In this document: piece by piece, positions 42,107 to 50,525 of the stretch
Layout of the letters: the number at the start of each line of letters is the position of its first letter
How positions within the stretch are numbered: position 1 is the stretch's first letter
Source of the DNA: Kineococcus aurantiacus
GTDB lineage: Bacteria; Actinomycetota; Actinomycetes; Actinomycetales; Kineococcaceae
Direction of reading: 5' to 3'
NCBI RefSeq assembly: GCF_013409345.1
Contig: NZ_JACCBB010000001.1
Coordinates: 1,116,001 to 1,180,000, forward strand
Length of the DNA stretch: 64,000 bases
The notes under the pieces: generated by a model
What the model saw: the letters and a program-made list of their open reading frames with translations, nothing else
What the model was told of the DNA's origin: nothing
Databases searched by the model: none
Program-made: the position numbers and the translations under genes

Positions 42107-42607
42107 GTGGCTCCCTCCCTCAACCGGCTCCGCGCCCTGCGCAAGGTGGCGGTCGGCCTCAAGCGCCTCACCTACACCCGGGTGTGGGGCATGGACATCC
42201 ACCCCACCGCGACGTTCAGCCTCTCGGCGCGCTTCGACAAGACGTACCCGCAGGGGGTGCACGTCGGCGAGCGCAGCTACGTCGCGCTGGAGGCCATCGT
42301 GCTGGCCCACGACATGACGCGGGCCAAGAAGACGCACACCCGCATCGGCCGGCACTGCTTCGTCGGGGCCGGCGCCATCGTCCTGCCGGGGGTGACGATC
42401 GGTGACGGGTCGATCGTCGCGGCGGGCGCGGTGGTGACGAAGGACGTCCCGCCGGCGTCCATCGTCGCGGGCTCGCCGGCCGTGGTGATCCGTTCGGGCA
42501 TCACCGTCGGCCCCTACGGACGCCTCCGGACGGAGCAACCCGCCCCGGACGCTGGACGCACGGTGACGACGGCTCCACCGTCGGCCGAAGCAGTGCACGA
42601 AGGGTGA
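42107..42607 (+). CDS. Left-handed beta-helix acyltransferase
   Basis: A 166-residue hexapeptide-repeat enzyme (AGGAG six bases before the GTG). [94 protein letters not shown] shows the regular six-residue repeats and the NxGxx end of the LbH acyltransferases (WcaF/maltose O-acetyltransferase kind); HDM is near the usual catalytic histidine. Probably O-acetylates the EPS. The tail is long and charged. Confidence 0.85.
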   Translation: MAPSLNRLRALRKVAVGLKRLTYTRVWGMDIHPTATFSLSARFDKTYPQGVHVGERSYVALEAIVLAHDMTRAKKTHTRIGRHCFVGAGAIVLPGVTIGDGSIVAAGAVVTKDVPPASIVAGSPAVVIRSGITVGPYGRLRTEQPAPDAGRTVTTAPPSAEAVHEG

Positions 42608-42731
42608 CGAAACGGCCTCCGGCGTCCCCCTGACGCCTCACCCGGGGAGGGGATGGCGGTGACGGGTCCCGCGACCCGATGCCTTGAAGGACAACGCGTT
42701 CTTCGAGACAGCACCCCTGCGGAGGCACCCC

Positions 42732-43952
42732 GTGCTCACCCCCCGACGCTCCCTGCGCGCCACCGTGCGGACCGGCCTGGCCGTCCTGGGCGCCGCCGCC
42801 GTCATCGGCTCGGCCGCGCTGCCGGCCGACGCCGCCAGCGCCAGCACGTGGATCGCCTACGCGGGGACGTCGGTGAACAACGCCCGGGTCCCCGCGAGCA
42901 CGGTCGCCCTGACGGTCCGCTCCCCGCAGCCCTTCGACGCGGTGACGTTCCTGGTCGACGGCAAGGTCGTCAGCGGCGCGGGCACCGCCACCGCCGGTGC
43001 CGACGGCGACTGGACCGCCACGGCCGACGCGAACCTGTCCGGGTACTCCGGCCGGATCAGCGTCACCGCGAAGCTGACGCGCGGCCGGACGAGCAGCAGC
43101 GTCGCCAAGACGGTGCGCGTCGTCGACCCCGGCACCACCCTCGGCTCCGGCACCACGGGCACGTCGCTGCGCCCGACCCGTGCCGCCCGCACCCAGCACA
43201 CCGACGGCCGCCCCAACGCCTTCACCACGGGCCTGCGCGGCGGGGCCGACCCGGCCCGGGTCCTGGTCGGCGACCAGGTCATCACCACCCCCGGCACCGT
43301 CCTGGACGGCGTCACCGTCAAGGGCTGCCTCGTGGTCAAGGCCAGCGGCGTCACGGTGCGCAACAGCAAGGTCGTGTGCCGGGCCAAGGGCCGCCAGCTC
43401 GCCGTCGCCGTGGGCGAGGGCGTCACGGGCTTCGTGGTCGAGGACACCGAGATCGACGCCACCGGCACCGACGTCGGCGTCGGCTGGGGCAACTACACGC
43501 TGCGCCGGGTGAACCTGCACGGCTCGGCCGACGGGGCCCGCTGGGGCACCAACGTGACGATCGAGGACTCCTGGATCCACGACATGTCGCGCGAGGACGG
43601 CCTGCACTCCGACGCGGTGCAGACCACCTCCGCCCGCGACGTCGTCATCCGGCACAACACCCTCGACCCCTCGAGCAACGGCGACCCGCTGAACTCGGCG
43701 GTCATGATCGGCACCGAGACGGGGCAGCGGTCGCTGAAGAACGTCCTCATCGAGCGCAACTTCCTCGGCGGCGGCTCCTACACCGTCAACGTGCGCGGCG
43801 ACGCGAACATCAGCGGCCTGGTCGTCCGCGACAACACCTTCGACGACAACAGCCGCTACGGCGCGGTCATCGTCCCGAACGGCAAGGACATCACCCTGAC
43901 CGGCAACAAGCTGGGCTGGACCGGCAAGGAGGTCGGCGTCGACCGCTGGTGA
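42732..43952 (+). CDS. Secreted right-handed beta-helix protein (paralogue 3)
   Basis: A 406-residue exported protein. The GTG at 42732 has GGAGG 8 bases upstream and leaves a normal signal peptide (RTGLAVLGAAAVIGSAALPADA); a TTG start at 42684 would make it 16 residues longer. An N-terminal domain starting YAGTSVNNARVPASTVAL is shared with paralogue 1. The beta-helix then has NYTLRRVNLHGSADGARWG, VTIEDSWIHDMSREDGLHSDAVQTTS, VIRHNTLDPSSNG and SYTVNVRGDANISGLVVRDNTF. The closest relative in the window is paralogue 1. Placed beside the initiating sugar transferase of the EPS. Confidence 0.82.
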   Translation: MLTPRRSLRATVRTGLAVLGAAAVIGSAALPADAASASTWIAYAGTSVNNARVPASTVALTVRSPQPFDAVTFLVDGKVVSGAGTATAGADGDWTATADANLSGYSGRISVTAKLTRGRTSSSVAKTVRVVDPGTTLGSGTTGTSLRPTRAARTQHTDGRPNAFTTGLRGGADPARVLVGDQVITTPGTVLDGVTVKGCLVVKASGVTVRNSKVVCRAKGRQLAVAVGEGVTGFVVEDTEIDATGTDVGVGWGNYTLRRVNLHGSADGARWGTNVTIEDSWIHDMSREDGLHSDAVQTTSARDVVIRHNTLDPSSNGDPLNSAVMIGTETGQRSLKNVLIERNFLGGGSYTVNVRGDANISGLVVRDNTFDDNSRYGAVIVPNGKDITLTGNKLGWTGKEVGVDRW

Positions 43953-43967
43953 GCCGCCGGGGCGGGG

Positions 43968-45521
43968 TCAGTAGGCCCCGCGGCCGCCCACGACGGCGTG
44001 GGCGGTCTTGGCCAGGATCATGACGTCGAAGGCCGGGGACCAGTTCTCGACGTACTGCAGGTCCAGCCGCGTCGACTCGTCGAGGCTGAGGTCGGACCGG
44101 CCCGAGACCTGCCACAGGCCCGTGAGGCCGGGCTTGACCAGCAGCCGCCGCCGCAGGTCCTCGCCGTACTCGGCGACCTCCGCGGGCAGCGGCGGGCGGG
44201 GCCCGACGAGGGACATGCTGCCGCCGAGGACGTTGAACAGCTGCGGCAGCTCGTCGATGGAGTAGCGGCGCAGGAAGGCGCCGACGCGCGTGACGCGCGG
44301 GTCGCGGCGCATCTTGAACAGCAGGCCGTTGCCGTCGGACTCGGTGCGCAGGTCGATGAGCAGCTTCTCGGCGTCGACGACCATGGACCGGAACTTGACC
44401 ATGGAGAACTCCCGGCCGTCACGGCCCACCCGGGTCTGCCGGAAGAAGACCGGGCCCGGGGAGTCGAGCTTGACGAGCACCGCGAGGACCGTGAACAGCG
44501 GAGCCAGCAGCAGCAGCCCGAGCAGCGCGCTGCCCCGGTCGAACAGGGCCTTGCCGGCGTGCCGGACCCCCCGCAGCTCGGGACGCTCGACGTGCAGCAG
44601 GGGCAGCCCGGACACCGGCCGGATGACGACGCGGGGCCCGACGACGTCGGTGAGGGTCGGGGCGACGATGAGGTCGGCGCGGGTGTCCTCCAGCTCCCAC
44701 CCGAGGCGGCGCAGCGTGGGGCCGTCCAGCTCGGGGGAGGTCAGGGCGGCGACGACGTCGGCGTCGAGCTCGGCGGTGACGGCGGCGATCTGCCCGAGGT
44801 CGCCCAGGACGGGCACGCCCAGCCCCTCCAGCTCGGGAGTGGTGCGCCCGTCGGGGGTGCAGACGGCGTCGACGCGCAGGCCGTGGTCGGTGTCGCGCCG
44901 CACCTGGCGGATCAGCGCCGCCACGGCGTGGGGGTGACCGGCGACGACCGTGGACTGCACGCACTCCCCCACGGCCCGGCGACGGTGCAGCAGCCCGCGG
45001 ACCACGAGCCGGCCCAGGACGGTCAGCAGCCCGGCCACGGGCAGGGCGACGACGACGAAGCCGCGGGCCACGTCGAGCTGGAAGGCCCAGCTGGCAGTCC
45101 CCACGAGCGCGACGACGGTCGTCCCGGCGAGCAGGACGCGCTGGAACTCCTCCGGTCCGATGCCCAGGAAGCGCGGCTCGTAGGCGCGGAACAGCAGCAT
45201 CGCCAGGACCCACACGGGCGGCAGGAGGACCATCGTCCAGGCCACGGACAGGCCGGGCACGGCGCCGGTGCGCAACGGGGCGTCGCCGCCGAAGCGCACG
45301 GCCCAGCCGAGCAGCGCGCCGACCAGCGCGGCGGCGGCGTCGGCGGCGGTGATGGTGCGCACGTACCGCCGCTGCCAGCTGGCGCGGCGGCCGGCGGCCC
45401 CGGGGGCCGGGCGCGGGCGGGCGGCGGGCGGGGCGCCCGGCAGGAGCCGCACCCGTCGCGCGTCGGCGTCGATGAGTCGCCTGCGCTGTGCCGGCAGCAG
45501 CCGTGCGTCGTCCGTGGCCAT
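43968..45521 (-). CDS. Polyprenyl glycosylphosphotransferase (EPS-initiating sugar transferase)
   Basis: A 517-residue membrane protein of the WbaP/WcaJ family. Four helices in the first 150 residues, a CoA-binding-like middle domain (VVAGHPHAVAALIRQVRRD), one more helix (LLGLLLLAPLFTVLAVLV), then the catalytic domain: DSPGPVFFRQTRVGRDGREFSMVKFRSM, RYSIDELPQLFNVLGGSMSLVGPRPPLPAEV and GLTGLWQVSGRSDLS. It loads the first sugar-1-phosphate on undecaprenyl phosphate. The ATG at 45521 gives the normal length. Upstream minus-strand sequence to 45690 holds its promoter; no clear -10 was fixed. Confidence 0.94.
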   Translation of the reverse strand: MATDDARLLPAQRRRLIDADARRVRLLPGAPPAARPRPAPGAAGRRASWQRRYVRTITAADAAAALVGALLGWAVRFGGDAPLRTGAVPGLSVAWTMVLLPPVWVLAMLLFRAYEPRFLGIGPEEFQRVLLAGTTVVALVGTASWAFQLDVARGFVVVALPVAGLLTVLGRLVVRGLLHRRRAVGECVQSTVVAGHPHAVAALIRQVRRDTDHGLRVDAVCTPDGRTTPELEGLGVPVLGDLGQIAAVTAELDADVVAALTSPELDGPTLRRLGWELEDTRADLIVAPTLTDVVGPRVVIRPVSGLPLLHVERPELRGVRHAGKALFDRGSALLGLLLLAPLFTVLAVLVKLDSPGPVFFRQTRVGRDGREFSMVKFRSMVVDAEKLLIDLRTESDGNGLLFKMRRDPRVTRVGAFLRRYSIDELPQLFNVLGGSMSLVGPRPPLPAEVAEYGEDLRRRLLVKPGLTGLWQVSGRSDLSLDESTRLDLQYVENWSPAFDVMILAKTAHAVVGGRGAY

Positions 45522-45694
45522 CCCAGTCCCCCGTCGGTCGGTCGCTCCGTCCCCCACGGCGGTGTGGGCGTCAGTGCTCTCCTCACACCCCTGGAGAGAG
45601 ACCTGACAGCACGCATCGTAGTCACCGCTCACCCGTTCAGCGCAAGCTCCTCACAGCCCGCACACGAACGGGGACCAGGGTGGTCGTGGAAAGA

Positions 45695-45730
45695 GGAAGG
45701 CCCCCACCGGGATCCCGGTGGGGGCCTTCC
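45695..45730. terminator. Perfect 18-bp inverted repeat terminator
   Basis: GGAAGGCCCCCACCGGGA (45695-45712) is followed at once by its exact reverse complement (45713-45730), and A/T ends flank the GC core. On the minus strand it lies 9 bases downstream of tRNA-Ala, so it is the terminator of the tRNA and insulates the EPS sugar transferase beyond. Confidence 0.88.
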
Positions 45731-45738
45731 TGCTCGGG

Positions 45739-45811
45739 TGGAGCTGAGGGGACTCGAACCCCTGACCCCCTCGTTGCGAACGAGGTGCGCTACCAGCTGC
45801 GCCACAGCCCC
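45739..45811 (-). tRNA. tRNA-Ala (anticodon CGC)
   Basis: On the minus strand the 73-base cloverleaf starts GGGGCTGTGGCGCAGCTGG, has anticodon stem CCTCG/CGAGG with loop TTCGCAA (anticodon CGC, reading GCG), T-arm GTTCGAGTC and ends CAGCTCC plus discriminator A. The acceptor stem pairs fully with one G-T wobble. The 3' CCA is not encoded (CCC follows). Its 3' end faces the EPS block. Confidence 0.95.
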
Positions 45812-45892
45812 TTGCCGACCGTCGTCACCGCCCCGATCACTCAGGGCGATGAGGAAGAGGTTACCAGCCCCGGCGGAGGTCCCGGACCACCG

Positions 45893-46645
45893 CTACTGGT
45901 TGACCACCCGCGCGTGCTCACGCAGGTCCACGACGCGCGGCTCCTCGGCCACGGCGACCCGCTCGGCCGCCGCGACGGCCGGCGAGACCGGGTCCCACGT
46001 CCGCGCGCGGTCCTTGAGCAGGTAGGTCGGCAGCGGCACGGGCACCGGCTCCCAGCCGCGGTCGCCGGCCAGCGGCGAGGGGCGGTCGTCGCGCTGGACC
46101 GGCAGGGACACCGTCCGCGGTGCGCGCACGGTGGGCAGCACCACCGTCGCCGGGGCCGCGGCCGCCCGGTCGGGCGCGCTCGCCCCGTGCCGGGTCAGCG
46201 CCGCCACGACGAGCAGCAGCCCGGCGCTCGGCCCGGCACCGGACCACCACGGGGCCAGCCCCGCCGCGACGACGACCCAGCCCACGACCGTCAGCGCCGC
46301 CACCGTGCCCACCAGCCGGCGACGCCGGGTCACGACCGCCGAGGTGCTGCGGCGCAACGACTCCCGCGCCGGAGCGGCGGTGAGGGCCTGCGGCGCAACG
46401 GGTCCGGGGACCCGGCCGAGCACCGGTCGCGACGACGAGCCCGCCACGGCCGCGGTGACCGCGGCCGCCGCCAGCGCCTGCCCGACCGGGGCCGAACCCC
46501 GGCGCACCACGACGCGCAGGGCGTCGGAGTCGCGGTCGGCCTGCCGCGCCGACGCCGTCCGCCGGTGCTTGCGGATCTGGTTCGGGACGAGGTAGGCGGC
46601 CCACAAGGCGATGATGACGAGGAAGATGAGGCTGCTGGCGGGCAC
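45893..46645 (-). CDS. GlpR/SepX-like membrane protein of the division apparatus
   Basis: A 250-residue protein. The first helix (SSLIFLVIIALWAAYLVP) is followed by NQIRKHRRTASARQADRDSDALRVVVRR, and a second and third helix lie near residues 115-150 (LVGTVAALTVVGWVVVAAGL...). The C-terminal half is Pro/Arg-rich. Position and start of the protein fit Rv0996/GlpR of actinobacteria, a membrane receptor for the MoeA-like FtsZ-binding protein Glp (SepX in Streptomyces). A -10-like TACCGT lies 7 bases before the GTG. Assignment rests on gene order and topology. Confidence 0.72.
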   Translation of the reverse strand: MPASSLIFLVIIALWAAYLVPNQIRKHRRTASARQADRDSDALRVVVRRGSAPVGQALAAAAVTAAVAGSSSRPVLGRVPGPVAPQALTAAPARESLRRSTSAVVTRRRRLVGTVAALTVVGWVVVAAGLAPWWSGAGPSAGLLLVVAALTRHGASAPDRAAAAPATVVLPTVRAPRTVSLPVQRDDRPSPLAGDRGWEPVPVPLPTYLLKDRARTWDPVSPAVAAAERVAVAEEPRVVDLREHARVVNQ

Positions 46646-46712
46646 GGGCGCAACGGTAGGGGCCCGGAGGGGCCTGGTCGCGGACCGTGGCGGTGTGTCG
46701 CGCCGCGCGTTC

Positions 46713-47312
46713 TCAGCTCCTCGCGCGGGACGCCTTGTACCGCGTCAGCAGCCCCTCGGGGACCTCCCCGGCGGTCAGCGCGAACGTGCGGTGGTCGCGC
46801 CACGAACCGTCGATGTGCAGGTAGGCCTTGCGCAGCCCCTCGTCCCGCATCCCCAGCTTCTCCGCGACCCGCAGCGACGCCGCGTTCTCGGGCCGGATGT
46901 TCACCTCGATGCGGTGCAGCCGAAGGACTCCGAAGCAGTGGTCGGCCACCAGGGCCAGCGCCAGCGGGATCGTCCCGCGGCCGGCGACGCGGCGGTCCAC
47001 CCAGTACCCGACGTGCGCCGAGCGCAGCGAACCCCAGGTGATCCCGGACACCGTGATCTGCCCCACGAGGGTGCCGTCGAGTTCCACGACGAACGGCAGC
47101 ATCCGTCCCGCGCGGGCCTCGCGGGAGAAACCCCGCACCATCTGCGGGAAACTCGGCGCCGGCCCGCTGCCCTCGGGCGACGTCGCCTCCCACGGCCGCA
47201 GCCACGAGGCGTTCGCGGCCCGCACCGCGCGCCACGCCGTCGCGTCGCGCCGCCGCAGCGGGCGCAGCCGCACCGCCCCGTCCCGCAGTTCCGCGGGCCA
47301 GCCCACCGTCAC
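46713..47312 (-). CDS. rimJ: GNAT acetyltransferase, RimJ-like
   Basis: A 199-residue GNAT protein. VRLRPLRRRDATAWRAVRAANASWLRPWEAT is typical of RimJ/RimL; VELDGTLVGQITVSGITWGSLRSAHVGYWVDRRVAGRGTIPLALALVADHCFGVLRLHRIEVNIRPENAASLRVAEKLGMRDEGLRKAYLHIDGSWRDH carries the acetyl-CoA loop (RRVAGRGTIP) and the ENAASLRVAEKLG block. RimJ acetylates the N terminus of ribosomal protein S5 in E. coli; in actinobacteria the target is not proven. Start GTG overlaps the mog stop (GTGA). Homologue of Rv0995 by position. Confidence 0.9.
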   Translation of the reverse strand: MTVGWPAELRDGAVRLRPLRRRDATAWRAVRAANASWLRPWEATSPEGSGPAPSFPQMVRGFSREARAGRMLPFVVELDGTLVGQITVSGITWGSLRSAHVGYWVDRRVAGRGTIPLALALVADHCFGVLRLHRIEVNIRPENAASLRVAEKLGMRDEGLRKAYLHIDGSWRDHRTFALTAGEVPEGLLTRYKASRARS

Positions 47313-47809
47313 GGCCCGGCCGTCCGGGTGTGGTCGCCGCCGTGGACCTGGTCGACGGCGTGCCGCAGGAACCCGGCCAGGACGGCGACGCCGTCGCGCG
47401 CGCCGCCGCTGGAACCCGGCAGGTTCACCACGAACGTCCGCCCCGCCACGCCCGCGACCCCGCGCGAGAGCACCGCCGTCGCCACGCCCGCGGCGGCACC
47501 GGCGGCCCGGACCGCCTCGGCCACCCCCGGCACCTCGTAGTCCAGGACGCGGCGGGTCCGCTCGGGCGTCAGGTCCAGCGGGCTCAGGCCCGTGCCGCCG
47601 TTGGTGACGACGACGTCGTAGTCGGCCGCCACGGCGTCGCGCAGGGCCTCCTCGACGGGGTCGCCGTCGGGCACGACGACCGGGCCGTCGACGGCGAACC
47701 CCAGCTCGCGCAGGCCCGCGACGACGATCGGGCCGGAGGTGTCGGCGTACACGCCGGCGGAGGCCCGGTTGGAGACGGTCACCACCAGGGCCGAGGGCTC
47801 AGACGTCAT
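47309..47809 (-). CDS. mog: Molybdopterin adenylyltransferase (MogA/MoaB family)
   Basis: A 166-residue protein. ALVVTVSNRASAGVYADTSGPIVVAGLRELGF, YDVVVTNGGTGLSPLDLTPERTRRVLDYEVPGVAEAVR and VVNLPGSSGGARDGVAVLAGFLRHAVDQVHGG are the full set of MogA/MoaB motifs (TNGGTG loop, LPGS). It adenylates molybdopterin before metal insertion. The ATG at 47809 is in-frame and close to the conserved start; it overlaps the moaC stop by 11 bases. Confidence 0.92.
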   Translation of the reverse strand: MTSEPSALVVTVSNRASAGVYADTSGPIVVAGLRELGFAVDGPVVVPDGDPVEEALRDAVAADYDVVVTNGGTGLSPLDLTPERTRRVLDYEVPGVAEAVRAAGAAAGVATAVLSRGVAGVAGRTFVVNLPGSSGGARDGVAVLAGFLRHAVDQVHGGDHTRTAGP

Positions 47810-48290
47810 CGACGCTCCAGTCCCCCGAGCGCCCACCGCTCTTGGCCGTCACCCGCACCCCGTCCAGGACGGTGCGCTTGTCGACGGCCTTGACCATGTC
47901 GACGAAGGTCAGCCCCGCGACCACGACGCACGTCAGCGCCTCCATCTCGATCCCCGTGCGGTCGGCCGTGCGCACGGCCGCCGTGATGTGCACCCCGACG
48001 AGGTCGGGGGTGCTGACGGGGACGATGTCGACCTCGACGGCGTGCACCGCCACAGGATGCGCCAGCGGGACCAGGTCCGGGGTGCGTTTGGCCGCCTGCA
48101 GCCCCGCGACCCGGGCCACGGCCAGGGCGTCGCCCTTGGGCAGGCCGCCCTCGGCGATGAGGTCCAGCACCGCCGGGGAGCAGCGCACGTACCCCTCGGC
48201 GCGGGCCTCGCGGGCGGTGACGGGCTTGGCGGAGACGTCGACCACCCGGGCGCGGCCGGCGGCGTCGAGGTGCGTGAGGCGGTCGTTCAC
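47799..48290 (-). CDS. moaC: Cyclic pyranopterin monophosphate synthase MoaC
   Basis: A 163-residue enzyme. LTHLDAAGRARVVDVSAKPVTAREARAEG, GDALAVARVAGLQAAKRTPDLVPLAHP, GVHITAAVRTADRTGIEMEALTCVVVAGLTFVDMVKAVDK and VRVTAKSGGRSGDW are the MoaC blocks (KxTPDLIPLCHP is present with A for C). It makes cyclic pyranopterin monophosphate, an early step of molybdenum cofactor synthesis. The GTG at 48290 overlaps the moeA stop (GTGA). Confidence 0.95.
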   Translation of the reverse strand: MNDRLTHLDAAGRARVVDVSAKPVTAREARAEGYVRCSPAVLDLIAEGGLPKGDALAVARVAGLQAAKRTPDLVPLAHPVAVHAVEVDIVPVSTPDLVGVHITAAVRTADRTGIEMEALTCVVVAGLTFVDMVKAVDKRTVLDGVRVTAKSGGRSGDWSVDDV

Positions 48291-49567
48291 GGCGCGTCCC
48301 GGGCCTCGGGGGCCGGCAGGGGGCCCAGGAGGACGGCCTCGACCTCGTCCCCGGGCTCGACGGCGCCCACCCCGACCGGCACCACGACCAGGCACGTCGC
48401 GCGGGCCAGCGCCGTGACCAGGTGCGAGCCGTGCCCGGAGACGGGCTCGACGACGAAGCGGCCCCGCTCGTCGCGCGTCCAGGCCGCGCGCACGTACTGC
48501 TCCTTGGCCGGCGGGGACGTCCAGCCGGTCCCGGCCACGGCCCTGACCCGGGGCCGCTGCGGGTCCGGCCCGGGGTCGCCCAGCATGCGCCGCAGCGCGG
48601 GCCGGACGAACACCTCGAAGGAGACGAAGGAGCTCACCGGGTTGCCCGGCAGCGTGAACACGGGGACGGCCTGCTCCCCCAGCGTCCCGCAGCCCTGCGG
48701 CATGCCGGGCTGCACGGCGACGCGGTCGAAGCGCACGGAGTGCTGGCCGGGGGCGGACAGCACCTCCTTGACGGTGTCGTAGGCGCCCTCGCTGACCCCG
48801 CCGGAGGTGATGACGACGTCGGCGCGCACGAGCTGGTCGTCCAGCACCCCGGCGAGCTCGTGGGCGTCGTCGGCGACGACCCCCACCCGGTACGCCAGCG
48901 CGCCGACGTCCTCGACGGCGGCGGTCAGCAGGTACCCGTTGGCGTCGTGCAGCTGCCCGCGGGCCAGGGTCACCCCCGGTTCGACGACCTCGGTGCCGGT
49001 GGAGACCACGACGACGCGCGGGCGGGGGCGCACGCGCACCCGGGCCCGGCCGATGGCGGCCAGGACGCCGACGTGGCGGGGTTCGAGCCGCGTGCCCGCC
49101 TCCAGGACGAGCACGCCGGCCTGGACGTCCTCCCCGGCGCGGCGGACGTGCTGCCCCGGGGTGGGCGCGCGGGTGATGGTGACGTGCGAGACGCCGCGGT
49201 CGGTCCACTCCACGGGCACGACGGCCTCGGTGCCCTGCGGCACCGGGGCCCCCGTCATGATCCGCGCCGTGGTCCCGCCCACCAGGCGCAGCGCGTCGGG
49301 CCGCCCGGCGGCGATGTCGCCGACGACGGGCAGCCCGACGGGGTGCTCCTCGCTGGCCCCGGCCACGTCGCGCACCCGGACCGCGTACCCGTCCATCGCC
49401 GAGTTGTCGAAGGCGGGCAGCGGCCGTGGGCTCACGACGTCCTCGGCGAGCACGCAGCCGAGGGCGTCGCGCAGGGCGAGGTCGAGGGGCGGCAGCGGCC
49501 GCACCAGGTCCAGGCAGGCCTGCCGGTGCTCGGCCACGGTGGTCAGGGTGTCACCAGCGGGGCTCAC
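48287..49567 (-). CDS. moeA: Molybdopterin molybdenumtransferase MoeA / gephyrin-like Glp
   Basis: A 426-residue MoeA. The GTG at 49567 is chosen since the frame upstream meets galU. PLPAFDNSAMDGYAVRVRDV, GTTARIMTGAPVPQGTEAVV, RVVVVSTGTEVVEPG, ITSGGVSEGAYDTVKEVL, PGMPQGCGTL and FTLPGNPVSSFVSFEVFVRPAL are the motifs of the molybdate-inserting domain. In corynebacteria the MoeA-like protein Glp binds FtsZ and works with GlpR; the local order galU-moeA-rimJ-glpR matches. Here moaC and mog sit between, so this copy may do cofactor synthesis, division, or both. Confidence 0.92.
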   Translation of the reverse strand: MSPAGDTLTTVAEHRQACLDLVRPLPPLDLALRDALGCVLAEDVVSPRPLPAFDNSAMDGYAVRVRDVAGASEEHPVGLPVVGDIAAGRPDALRLVGGTTARIMTGAPVPQGTEAVVPVEWTDRGVSHVTITRAPTPGQHVRRAGEDVQAGVLVLEAGTRLEPRHVGVLAAIGRARVRVRPRPRVVVVSTGTEVVEPGVTLARGQLHDANGYLLTAAVEDVGALAYRVGVVADDAHELAGVLDDQLVRADVVITSGGVSEGAYDTVKEVLSAPGQHSVRFDRVAVQPGMPQGCGTLGEQAVPVFTLPGNPVSSFVSFEVFVRPALRRMLGDPGPDPQRPRVRAVAGTGWTSPPAKEQYVRAAWTRDERGRFVVEPVSGHGSHLVTALARATCLVVVPVGVGAVEPGDEVEAVLLGPLPAPEARDAP

Positions 49568-49586
49568 CCCCAGAACACTGCCACGT

Positions 49587-50525
49587 TCAGGCCTGCGCGC
49601 CCGCACCCGGCGCCGGGAACTCCTGCACGAAGCCGCCCAGCCACTCGCGCAGGTCCCCGCCGATGTCCTCGCGCTCGGCGGCCAGCCGCACGACGGCCTT
49701 AATGTAGTCGAGCTTGTCGCCGGTGTCGTAGCGGCGGCCGCGGAAGACGACGCCGTGGACGCCGTAGCCGGGGCCCTCGCCCCGGGCCAGGACCTGCAGG
49801 GCGTCGGTGAGCTGGATCTCCCCGCCCTTGCCGGGCGGGGTCTCGCGCAGGACGGCGAAGACGGCCGGGTCCAGCAGGTAGCGGCCGATGATGGCCAGGT
49901 TGCTGGGGGCCTCCTCGGTCTTGGGCTTCTCGACCAGGCCGGAGACCTTGACGACGTCCTCCTGGCCGGTGGGCTCGGCCACGGCGCAGCCGTAGAGGTG
50001 GATCTGGTCGCGCGGGACCTCCATGAAGGCCACGACGCTGCCGCCGTGCTCCTCGCGCACCTTGATCATGGTGTCCAGCAGCGGGTCGCGGGAGTCGACG
50101 ATGTCGTCGCCGAGCAGGACGACGAACGGCTCATCCCCGACGTGCTGCTCGGCCACGGCCACGGCGTGCCCCAGGCCCTTGGGGTCGCCCTGGCGCACGT
50201 AGTGGACCTGGGCGAGGTCGGTGGACTCCTGGACGCGGGCGAGCTTGGCCCGGTCGCCCTTGGCCTCCAGCCCGACCTCGAGCTCGACGTTGCGGTCGAA
50301 GTGGTCCTCCAGGGACCGCTTGTTGCGACCGGTGATCATGAGGACGTCGGTGAGCCCGGCGCGCACGGCCTCCTCGACGATGTACTGGATGGCCGGGGTG
50401 TCGACGACCGGCAGCATCTCCTTGGGCATCGCCTTGGTGGCCGGCAGGAACCGCGTTCCCTGGCCGGCGGCGGGGATCACGGCCTTGCGCACCGTGCGGG
50501 CCGGACGCTCATCACGTTCAGTCAT
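49587..50525 (-). CDS. galU: UTP-glucose-1-phosphate uridylyltransferase GalU
   Basis: A 312-residue enzyme making UDP-glucose. VRKAVIPAAGQGTRFLPATKAMPKEMLPVVDTPAIQYIVEEAVRAG carries the signature; QGDPKGLGHAVAVAEQHVGDEPFVVLLGDDIVD, LVEKPKTEEAPSNLAIIGRYLLDP and GEIQLTDALQVLA complete it. A TAACCT box (50538-50533) seven bases before the ATG suggests a leaderless start. UDP-glucose feeds the EPS. Divergent from the formyl-THF ligase, as Rv0993 is from Rv0992c. Confidence 0.96.
   Translation of the reverse strand: MTERDERPARTVRKAVIPAAGQGTRFLPATKAMPKEMLPVVDTPAIQYIVEEAVRAGLTDVLMITGRNKRSLEDHFDRNVELEVGLEAKGDRAKLARVQESTDLAQVHYVRQGDPKGLGHAVAVAEQHVGDEPFVVLLGDDIVDSRDPLLDTMIKVREEHGGSVVAFMEVPRDQIHLYGCAVAEPTGQEDVVKVSGLVEKPKTEEAPSNLAIIGRYLLDPAVFAVLRETPPGKGGEIQLTDALQVLARGEGPGYGVHGVVFRGRRYDTGDKLDYIKAVVRLAAEREDIGGDLREWLGGFVQEFPAPGAGAQA

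Noticed and set aside
45695-45730. Attachment site for a mobile element
   Set aside because: The perfect palindrome just after the tRNA fits a terminator; no integrase or second copy was seen.
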